Shown piece by piece: positions 15,179 through 20,915 of a DNA stretch of 20,915 bases. The position numbers and the translations under genes were made by a program. Source of the stretch: a bacterium BMS3Bbin02 (lineage in GTDB: Bacteria > Actinomycetota > Acidimicrobiia > Spongiisociales > UBA5794); NCBI GenBank assembly GCA_002898115.1, contig BDTL01000024.1:1-20915 (forward strand), read 5' to 3'. The notes beneath the pieces are model-generated. The model had not been told where the DNA came from. It saw only the letters and a program-made list of their open reading frames with translations, and ran no database searches. Every line of letters starts with the position of its first letter. Position 1 is the stretch's first letter.

Positions 15179-15312
15179 CGCTACGTCGCGGCGGACTCTC
15201 CGAGGGTGACCGACAAACGGGATCACGGCGCGGCGGCTCGAATTGTCTCGACCTTGACGTCGTCCACAAACATGACGACCGACAGCCAGTTAAGCACAAT
15301 GACGCGGCCGGG

Positions 15313-16056
15313 CTATTGCGTGGACCAATGGCCCGGACATCCGTCACAATCAGCCCAGATCTGATCGGGCGGATCCCCAGCGATGACCTGTTCTGCATCG
15401 GCACGGCGAAGAACGCCGAGGAGAACACCCTGGGGTGTTGTCACCGACACGAGATCCGTGCCGTGGTTGCGCATTCGTTCGACGAGGGGTGCTAGCAGCG
15501 CATTTGGTCTGACCGTCGTGGGACCCAACTCCATAACCGCTGCAACCTCCAAGTCGTGGCTCTGGCGCCAGACAGGGTCCCGCAGACGTCCTACAACGAC
15601 GCCGTCGCAGTCGACAACAATTACCTCAACCTGTCCGGCGCGTTGCGCACGGGCCAAAACAACACCGAGCTGTTCGTCGGGTGTCGCGACCGGTGCATCA
15701 GAGCGGGTGGCGTCTGCGACGACTTGAGTGGGGGAGTGGGCACCTTCGATTGGCAGCCCGGCGGCCCTCCAGTCGGCAATGCCTAGCGTATAGTCGTACA
15801 CGTGTTGGAAGCCGAGAGCTTCGAGCCGGCACGCGGCTCGTGGAGACATGTCTCACAGGCCGTCGTGTCAGTAGACGACTACGGGCTTCGACCGTTCCAG
15901 GTCCGCGACCGCGGCGGTGTTGAGCTGTCGAAGCGGCACGTTCAACGCCCCCGGGATATGCCCAGAAGAATACTCTTTCTCCGGGAGGACATCGAGGATG
16001 ACAGCTCCCTTTTCGGCGAGCGACATGAGGCCGTACCTGTCGATGTTTGTCACCAC
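15313..16056 (-). CDS. Rhodanese-CBS fusion with two in-frame TGA codons; candidate selenoprotein
   Basis: Read through two TGA codons (15870-15868, residue 63; 15855-15853, residue 68), this is a 247-residue protein ending at TAG. Residues 1-105 form one rhodanese domain: LAEKGAVILDVLPEKEYSSGHIPGALNVPL, then KPVVVY-(TGA)-HDGL-(TGA)-DMSPRAACRLEALGF, then VYDYTLGIADWRAAGLPIEG. Relatives have Cys at both TGA positions (YC-x4-C before xxS), the first being the sulfur-carrying catalytic residue. Residues about 120-214 form a CBS pair (VIVVDCDGVVVGRLRD; VTTPQGVLLGVLRR). The tail has CDGC (237-240). GTG 16056 follows AAAGGGA by 7 nt. A hairpin fitting a bacterial SECIS lies at 15822-15840. The gene may encode a Sec-containing sulfurtransferase with adenylate-sensing CBS domains. 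The alternative is a pseudogene, less likely because the frame is otherwise intact and only the two Cys codons are hit. Confidence 0.75.
15822..15840 (-). promoter_or_regulatory. Candidate bacterial SECIS hairpin
   Basis: On the minus strand CGAGCCG-CGTGC-CGGCTCG forms a perfect 7-bp stem with a 5-nt loop that has G at its second position. The loop begins 19 nt after the second TGA and 34 nt after the first. As I recall the published bSECIS model, it requires about 16-37 nt to the loop, a 3-14 nt loop and G in its first two positions, so one hairpin could serve both codons. A self-complementary GAGACATGTCTC (15843-15854) lies just 5' of it. Confidence 0.5.
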
Positions 16057-16091
16057 AACAAATCCCTTTCAGACACCTTGCCGACCATACC

Positions 16092-16122
16092 TTGACCGCC
16101 TCCGTCATCAGCAGGGTACAGT
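16092..16122 (+). promoter_or_regulatory. Promoter of the APC permease gene, leaderless
   Basis: TTGACC (16092-16097) and TACAGT (16117-16122) are 19 bp apart. The -10 ends 7 nt before GTG 16130, which puts the transcript start at or next to the start codon. The divergent rhodanese-CBS gene starts at 16056. Confidence 0.5.
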
Positions 16123-16129
16123 TCAGCGG

Positions 16130-17428
16130 GTGTCAAGTCCTTCCGCACCGTCGATGTCGCTTGTCTCAGCCGTTGCCCTCGGGGTAGGGGCGATGGTTGG
16201 CGCCGGTATTTTCGCCCTGCTCGGAGAGGCCGGAGCGTTGGCCGGGAGGCTTACCGTCGCTGCGTTTGCGGTAGGAGGGGTGGTGGCCCTCCTCGCAGCA
16301 TACTCGTATGCCAAGCTGGGAGCTCGGTATCCATCAGCCGGTGGAGTCGTCGAGTACCTCACCCAAGCCTTCGGGTCCGGAGTGCTCGCAGGAGGACTCT
16401 CCGTGTTCTTCTTCGGGGCGCTCATCATTGGAACCGCTATGGTTGCGAAAGCTGCTGGGGCATATTCCGCTGACCTCCTGGTCGGCGACGCAACGGGTGT
16501 CTGGGCGAATGTCTTCTCGACGGTGATCGTGGTCGCATTGGCTGCAGTGAACATCGTTGGAGCGAAGGCAGTGAGCAGTGCCGAACGCGCGATCGTGGCT
16601 GCGAAACTCACCGTCCTCGTAGTCTTCGCCGCCGTCGGACTTGTCACCCTCCAAGGCTCGCTCCTCACCACCGGCGCAACACCTGCTACGAGCGGCCTGG
16701 TAGCGAGCGTTGGATTGACCTTCTTTGCCTACACGGGGTTTGGCGTTATCGCCAATACCGCCGAGGACATGGCCGATCCAAAGCGGACGCTGCCTAGGGC
16801 TATCTTTATTGCGGTGGGAGTCGTGATTGTCCTCTACTTAGCGCTCACGTTGGCGGTGTTCGGCAATCTGTCGGTCGCGGACGTGATCGCCGCAAAGGAA
16901 ACCGCTCTCGCCGAGGCGGCCCGACCGGTCTTCGGCCAGACTGGGTTCACGATCATGGCGATCGCAGCCGTGCTGTCGACGGCATCCGCTATCAATGCCA
17001 ACCTCTACGGAATGTTGAACATCACCTACTTCCTGGCGAAGGATGGTGAACTGCCCGAACCGTTCGAACGTCGCGTTTGGCGTAACGGCACCGAAGGCCT
17101 GTTGTTTACCACCGGTCTGGTACTGCTGTTGACGAACTTTCTAGACCTGTCTGCTATCGCCGCCGTCGGCAGTACCGCGACACTCCTCGTCTACCTGGCA
17201 GTTCAGATCGGGCATCTTCGTCTGACAGACGAAACGGGAGCGTCGCGTGTTGTCGTCGGCCTCGGAATCGCCGCGACGGCGTGGGTCATCGGGCAGTTCG
17301 TGCTCTTCACTGCTCAGCACAACCCTGCTCGCCTGGGCTTGGTTGCGGTGTTCGCCGCCGTAGCGTTTGCGACAGAATGGATACTCCAGAGGACAACAAG
17401 ACGGACAATCCGACCGCGGATCACGTGA
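16130..17428 (+). CDS. APC-superfamily amino acid permease
   Basis: A protein of 432 residues with about 12 hydrophobic segments. Helix 1 carries LGVGAMVGAGIFALLGEAG, the unwound GxG substrate-binding segment of APC transporters. Helix 6 and the following loop read LTFFAYTGFGVIANTAEDMADPKRTLPRAI, with the conserved E-(D/E)-x-x-(D/N)-P-x-x-x-(L/I)-P motif. It probably imports an amino acid by proton symport; the substrate is unknown. The open frame extends upstream to 15917, but that part is antisense to the rhodanese gene. GTG 16130 is supported by the leaderless promoter, and ATG 16154 is an alternative. The stop TGA overlaps a GTG that opens a 33-codon ORF leading into the CorA gene. Confidence 0.9.
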   Translation: MSSPSAPSMSLVSAVALGVGAMVGAGIFALLGEAGALAGRLTVAAFAVGGVVALLAAYSYAKLGARYPSAGGVVEYLTQAFGSGVLAGGLSVFFFGALIIGTAMVAKAAGAYSADLLVGDATGVWANVFSTVIVVALAAVNIVGAKAVSSAERAIVAAKLTVLVVFAAVGLVTLQGSLLTTGATPATSGLVASVGLTFFAYTGFGVIANTAEDMADPKRTLPRAIFIAVGVVIVLYLALTLAVFGNLSVADVIAAKETALAEAARPVFGQTGFTIMAIAAVLSTASAINANLYGMLNITYFLAKDGELPEPFERRVWRNGTEGLLFTTGLVLLLTNFLDLSAIAAVGSTATLLVYLAVQIGHLRLTDETGASRVVVGLGIAATAWVIGQFVLFTAQHNPARLGLVAVFAAVAFATEWILQRTTRRTIRPRIT

Positions 17429-17526
17429 ACCGGGTAGCACTGTCAGGATCGGCCGAGAGGGCGGTTCGAGCACAGGCCATCCAGTACTGTGGGGACCAAC
17501 TCCACGAGGAGAAGAGGCAGGCATGA
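17425..17526 (+). CDS. 33-codon micro-ORF between the permease and CorA genes
   Basis: This is an open frame from GTG 17425 to TGA 17524-17526 encoding 33 residues. The GTG overlaps the permease stop (GTGA, 17425-17428) and its own stop overlaps the CorA start (ATGA, 17523-17526). It therefore fills the 94-bp gap exactly, with 4-nt overlaps on both sides. The peptide begins VNRVALSGSAERAVRAQ and is basic and helix-prone; no family is recognised. It may only carry ribosomes from permease to CorA, or it may be a real small protein. The overlaps could be chance. Confidence 0.45.
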   Translation: MNRVALSGSAERAVRAQAIQYCGDQLHEEKRQA

Positions 17527-18467
17527 TCCGAGCGTTCAAAGTCGCCGACGGGCGTTTTGTCGAGATGGCAACGGACTCGCTAGCCGACCTCGACTCGGCC
17601 TTGTGGATCGATCTGCACAGACCAAAGGCGGAGGAAACTGACGCCATAGTCAAACGATTCGGAGCTGTTCTGGCGGAGAATACGTCGGCGGGCGAGATCG
17701 AGGCAACGTCGCGCTACCTCGAGGGGGAAGAGACGATTCAACTTCAGTTGAACTTCCTCGATCACACGGCGCACCCGCTCCGAAACATCAATGCGGCGTT
17801 CGCGTTGAGAGGGGGACCTCTCCTGTCGCTCCACGAACACGAACTCATTGCAGTGGACCTGTTTCGCGACCGAGCCGAACGCCAACCCAGGCTCGCCGAG
17901 GACGGTATGAACGTGTTCGTAGGCATCCTTGAGTCCAAGGTCGACCATCTTGCCGACGTACTCGAGCGAACATACGGGCAACTTGATCAACTGAGCCGAC
18001 GGGTGCTCGACCATGTGGAAGCCGATCTCAAATCGGACCTCGTCGCCCTCGCCGGGGTTGAGGGGCGCAACGGGAAGATCCGCTTCAACCTCATGGACAC
18101 CCAGCAGGTCCTGACGTCGTTCCACCGCAGCGACAAACTCCGTGCGGATATTCGTGACCGGCTGACCAACGTGCTGCGCGACGTTGATTCTCTGCTCTCG
18201 CACACAGCGTTCCTACTCGAACAGATAAGTTTCCTGTCCGGCACCATTATTGGTCTGATAAATATCGAGCAGAATCAGATCGTAAAGGTCCTGTCGGTCG
18301 TTGCTGCGATCTTCCTTCCACCAACGCTTATCGCAAGTCTCTACGGGATGAACTTCCGATTCATGCCCGAACTATCGTGGAGGCTCGGGTATCCTCTGGC
18401 GATCCTGCTCATGGTAATCCTCGGTGGCGCGCCCTATCTGTATGCCAAGCGGCGTGGCTGGATGTGA
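17523..18467 (+). CDS. corA: CorA-family divalent cation transporter
   Basis: A protein of 314 residues. The long soluble N-terminal domain begins MIRAFKVADGRFVEM and ends in the extended helix that continues into the first membrane helix. The signature YGMNF (Gly265-Met266-Asn267) lies at the end of that helix, and a second helix (YPLAILLMVILGGAPYLYA) and a basic tail (KRRGWM) follow. This is the CorA fold, a homopentameric channel for Mg, with Co, Ni or Zn in some relatives. The usual MPEL-type periplasmic loop is present (FRFMPELSW). ATG 17523 has AGAGG 5 nt upstream and overlaps the micro-ORF stop; the longer frame upstream overlaps the permease gene and is not used. Coupling with an amino acid permease is notable but unexplained. 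Confidence 0.93.
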   Translation: MIRAFKVADGRFVEMATDSLADLDSALWIDLHRPKAEETDAIVKRFGAVLAENTSAGEIEATSRYLEGEETIQLQLNFLDHTAHPLRNINAAFALRGGPLLSLHEHELIAVDLFRDRAERQPRLAEDGMNVFVGILESKVDHLADVLERTYGQLDQLSRRVLDHVEADLKSDLVALAGVEGRNGKIRFNLMDTQQVLTSFHRSDKLRADIRDRLTNVLRDVDSLLSHTAFLLEQISFLSGTIIGLINIEQNQIVKVLSVVAAIFLPPTLIASLYGMNFRFMPELSWRLGYPLAILLMVILGGAPYLYAKRRGWM

Positions 18468-18659
18468 GTTTGCACACGTCGGAGACAACACCCACGCTCC
18501 GTCGGGACTCGAATGGCAGGTACCCAGACACGGCTGAACGTGGGGACGACGAACTAGCGAGACACGCCTCGGGAGCCTCTTTCACAATCAGTAGCCCGTA
18601 GTTGGTAGAGGCGGCATCAGCTAGATACGAATGGCGTAGGTCGTGATAAAATGACGGAT

Positions 18660-19544
18660 ATGAGCCTCCTACATAACACTGTCATTGGAGTTGATGGATC
18701 CCCGGGATCGCAGTTGGCACTCGCCTGGGCCGTGGCCCAAGCGGATGGGGGAGAGGTCACCGCGGTTCACGCCATACCACCCCTTCCTTCTGTCCTTGCG
18801 GCATTCGTCCTTGTTAACCTCGACAATTTGCGTGCCGAGCATCGGAGAATGCTCGAAGGGGAATGGATTGCCACCGCGGTCGAAGCCGGCGCCGTGATCG
18901 ATCCGGTGCTTGTCGATGACAATCCGGCTGCGGCGCTGAGGTCGGTCGCCAAGCGAAAGGGCGACGTCCCAATCGTCATCGGTTTCCAGGAGTCAGGACG
19001 GTGGAGCCGTCACCATGTTGGCGATGTAGCCAACCGCCTTCTCCACTATGCAGATGTTCCCCTCATCATGATGGCCGAGCAATCAGAAGCCAGGGCTCTC
19101 GCTGGCACCATCGTTGTCGGGGTACACGGTCTCGTTACTGCCTCGCACGAACCAATCGTGTGGGCTACGCAGCTCGCTACGGAGCGGTCATTGGCGATCC
19201 ATATCGTGTCGGTGAACCAGCCACCGATACTCACCGCGGGTTACGGATATCCAGCGGATCTCTACGAGGCCGACATCAATGCCGTTCACCAGGCCAACGT
19301 CAACACCACGAACGCACTCGTCGAAACGCTACGAGCCGAGAATCCAGACGTTTCGGTAACCTGCGAGACGCTCGAAGGCCACCCGACAACCATGCTGAGC
19401 GAAGCGATCAACGAACTTGACCCAGCGCTTGTCATCATCGGAAACTACCACCACACGAAACTTACCAGTATCGCCACCGACTCGGTAGGCCGACACCTGC
19501 CGACGATGGTGCGCTGCCCAGTGGCCGCCATCCCAGCAGAGTAA
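18660..19544 (+). CDS. Tandem universal stress protein (UspA family)
   Basis: A protein of 294 residues with two Usp domains. The first begins HNTVIGVDGSPGSQLALAWAVAQA. The second begins GTIVVGVHG and ends IIGNYHHTKLTSIATDSVGRHLPTMVRCPVAAIP. Tandem Usp proteins are common in actinobacteria, where they bind ATP or other ligands under stress or dormancy. The ATP-binding loop (G-x2-G-x9-G-S/T) is altered in both halves: GFQESGRWSRHHVGDV in the first and GNYHHTKLTSIATDSV in the second. ATP binding is thus uncertain. I chose ATG 18660 because TAAAAT (18647-18652) lies 7 nt upstream (leaderless pattern); ATG 18651 is also in frame. Confidence 0.88.
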   Translation: MSLLHNTVIGVDGSPGSQLALAWAVAQADGGEVTAVHAIPPLPSVLAAFVLVNLDNLRAEHRRMLEGEWIATAVEAGAVIDPVLVDDNPAAALRSVAKRKGDVPIVIGFQESGRWSRHHVGDVANRLLHYADVPLIMMAEQSEARALAGTIVVGVHGLVTASHEPIVWATQLATERSLAIHIVSVNQPPILTAGYGYPADLYEADINAVHQANVNTTNALVETLRAENPDVSVTCETLEGHPTTMLSEAINELDPALVIIGNYHHTKLTSIATDSVGRHLPTMVRCPVAAIPAE

Positions 19545-20181
19545 CCGCACCACTAGCTTGAATTATGCAAGACCATCGCGTTTGTACGGGTGGGATCGTA
19601 TCTTGATGCGACAACGTCGTCGGGGGATCAGGACCACTGAGCGTCCCGAATACACAGGCCCTACCAGACCTGAGCCTTTCCACGCTCACCATATCTATAG
19701 CTTTACATAAACCTATAGCTTTACATAACGTGGATTATGGGCGTGCGACGGTACGGGGAGTACAAGACCACATCAGGCTGGCGCGTCGTCAGCGCGCTGT
19801 CACCGGACGATCTGCCACAGCGTTCATGCGCGTCACTATCGCAGCGGCGCCAATCCGGTACTTCCGTGCAGTCGGTCCACCGCGTCGCGAGCGATCCGAT
19901 GGGCGCTCGGGGGTGCAACGCCCCAGCGATTGTGTCGTGGTCTCATGTCTTCAAACAACCGCTCGCGTGTGCGGCCCGTGTTAACTCACGTATGGTCGTT
20001 TTCGTCCGACCTCGTCGCCGTCTGGATATGAAGCGCATTGCGTCACTGTGACGTATAGCGAGAAGATTGACTATCACTGCGCGGTGCGTCGGCGAGAAGA
20101 CGCGGACCGGCGATCGTAGCGCGCAGGACGAACGAGAAATCCTGTAACGTTTTGAGTCGGTGCGCGTCTTGTATAGATACC
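19545..20181. other. 637-bp intergenic region without a recognisable gene
   Basis: No open frame here resembles a protein family; the longest plus-strand frame (19737-20051, 104 codons) has no recognisable motif. Visible structure is a 16-bp direct repeat (19695-19728), a 6-1-6 palindrome CGTCAC-T-GTGACG (20041-20053), and a small hairpin GGGG-TGCAACG-CCCC near 19912. No tRNA or riboswitch was seen. Confidence 0.6.
19695..19728 (+). repeat. Two 16-bp AT-rich direct repeats
   Basis: CTATAGCTTTACATAA occurs at 19695-19710 and again at 19713-19728, separated by 2 bp (period 18). It is the most AT-rich stretch in this part of the window and contains TTTACA and TATAGC elements that resemble promoter hexamers. 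It could be a pair of regulator binding sites or a duplication. Confidence 0.7.
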
Positions 20182-20915
20182 ATGCACGAACGAGCCGTCT
20201 TCGACGAATTGAACAGCTATGCGAACGCTCTCCTCCGCGAGGCGGGGAGCCATGGCTCGGTGGCTCTCCCCTATCGACACGGACAGCGTTCGTTCAAGTC
20301 GTGGCTGCGTACACCCCGCGCAGTAGCTGCTTCCATGACCCTCGTTGTCTTTGGCAACGTGGGCATGGCGGTAGCGAGTGACAGTGCGATCCCCGGAGAT
20401 ATGCTTTATCCAGTTGACCGAGCATATGAGCGAGCAGCCGAACTAGTGGGGTGGCAACTGGGGGGTCCAAGCGAGCGACTCGACGAGGCCGTGATCGTGC
20501 TTGATCTGCGCGGACCGGCGTCAGCGACGCGACTCGTCGCCGAGTCCCTCGAAGATCTCGACGAGACCCTGTCACAAGACCTCGAGGCATTGGCTGAGGC
20601 CATCGAAGGCGTCGCTTCCTCCGATGATCCATCAGCCGAGATCCGGGAGCTGGTGAGCGCGCTCACCGCAGCCGCACGGGATCTGGTTGATGCGAGTCCT
20701 AACGCCGATTTCAATGACGCCCGTGCCACTGTTCGCTCCCGTGTCACGGTCCTTGCATCTGTGGTTGGCCTCGAAGACTTCACCCCTCCAGGCCAAGACG
20801 AAGACTTCACCCCTCCAGGCCAAGACGAAGACTTCACTCCCCCAGGCCAAGACGAAGACTTCACTCCCCCAGGCCAAGACGAAGACTTCACTCCCCCAGG
20901 CCAAGACGAAGACTT
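20182..20915 (+). CDS. DUF5667-like membrane protein with C-terminal 9-residue repeats (3' end outside window)
   Basis: An open frame from ATG 20182 to the window end, at least 244 residues with no stop. The N-terminus is cytosolic (MHERAVFDELNSYANALL). A membrane helix or signal anchor follows at about 48-66 (AVAASMTLVVFGNVGMAVA). Next is SAIPGDMLYPVDRAYERA, the hallmark (PGDxLYPxxRxxE) of DUF5667 proteins. A helical acidic region follows, and from residue 198 the repeat EDFTPPGQD runs at least five times. DUF5667 proteins often accompany sigma factor genes in actinobacteria, but none is seen upstream here. TATAGA lies 4 nt before the ATG and there is no Shine-Dalgarno. The opposite-strand frames over the repeats are shadows. 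Confidence 0.8.
   Translation, partial: MHERAVFDELNSYANALLREAGSHGSVALPYRHGQRSFKSWLRTPRAVAASMTLVVFGNVGMAVASDSAIPGDMLYPVDRAYERAAELVGWQLGGPSERLDEAVIVLDLRGPASATRLVAESLEDLDETLSQDLEALAEAIEGVASSDDPSAEIRELVSALTAAARDLVDASPNADFNDARATVRSRVTVLASVVGLEDFTPPGQDEDFTPPGQDEDFTPPGQDEDFTPPGQDEDFTPPGQDED
20773..20915 (+). repeat. 27-bp coding tandem repeat, five copies plus a partial
   Basis: Units start at 20773, 20800, 20827, 20854 and 20881, with 8 bp of a sixth at the edge. Each encodes EDFTPPGQD. Units 1-2 use ACC-CCT and units 3-5 use ACT-CCC at the same Thr-Pro codons, all synonymous, so the array grew in at least two rounds. The total copy number is unknown because the window ends inside it. Confidence 0.95.

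Noticed and set aside
15853..15870. Genome-wide reassignment of TGA to an amino acid
   Set aside because: TGA ends several clearly complete genes here (AtuA, endonuclease IV, the APC permease, DUF4349), so it is a normal stop codon in this organism.
15868..16056. Treating the rhodanese region as two genes (a 62-residue stub and a 178-residue CBS protein) or a plain pseudogene
   Set aside because: Both parts share one phase, only 18 bp separate them, the first part ends and the second begins inside one rhodanese active-site loop, and both interruptions are TGA at Cys positions.
18590..18660. tRNA-like D-arm (GTAGTTGGTAGAGGCGG)
   Set aside because: No matching T-arm (TTCGA/AAT context), no acceptor pairing, and the sequence runs into the UspA start.
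19737..20051. 104-codon ORF in the intergenic gap
   Set aside because: No motif, no Shine-Dalgarno, and composition typical of a random open frame; coding potential could not be supported.
20773..20915. CRISPR array
   Set aside because: The 27-bp units are contiguous with no spacers and are in frame with a coding sequence.

Overview
The window looks like chromosomal DNA of a high-GC actinobacterium, probably an uncultured lineage near Acidimicrobiia. The case rests on an actinobacterial-type inositol-3-phosphate synthase encoded behind a PadR regulator (the Rv0047c-Rv0046c arrangement of mycobacteria), a short-chain cis-prenyltransferase close to mycobacterial Rv1086, two ECF sigma factor / membrane partner pairs, a DUF4349 lipoprotein, a SHOCT protein, and several starts that lack a Shine-Dalgarno sequence but carry TANNNT 6-7 nt upstream, as leaderless actinobacterial mRNAs do. 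The taxonomic placement is inference.

Layout. 1-2860 (+): tail of a GNAT acetyltransferase that overlaps an AtuA-family gene (GTGA), then the cis-prenyltransferase. 2876-4196 (-): histidine phosphatase and a two-helix membrane protein. 4197-4494: intergenic region with a sigma-28/WhiG-like promoter and two strong hairpins, followed by endonuclease IV (+). 5264-7300 (-): remnant of an ABC ATPase C-terminus, an FMN split-barrel protein, an alpha/beta hydrolase and a small PadR regulator, with a hairpin terminator. 7363-9128 (-): padR-ino1 operon with its own terminator, promoter and two matched palindromic operators. 9226-13625: two ECF sigma / membrane partner operons (-) flanking a divergent SHOCT / MerR metal-sensor pair that shares a MerR-type dyad. 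13778-15178 (+): DUF4349 lipoprotein. 15313-16056 (-): rhodanese-CBS gene interrupted by two in-frame TGA codons. 16130-19544 (+): APC permease, a 33-codon micro-ORF and a CorA transporter in a tightly coupled operon, then a tandem UspA protein. 19545-20181 has no recognisable gene. From 20182 to the edge runs an incomplete DUF5667-like protein gene that ends in 27-bp tandem repeats.

The standout is the rhodanese-CBS gene. Both TGA codons fall exactly where homologous rhodaneses have the two cysteines of a YC-x4-C active-site loop. A perfect 7-bp hairpin whose 5-nt loop has G at position 2 follows the second TGA by 19 nt and the first by 34 nt. Together these suggest a two-selenocysteine sulfurtransferase and not a pseudogene. 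No selenocysteine machinery lies in the window, so this remains a hypothesis.
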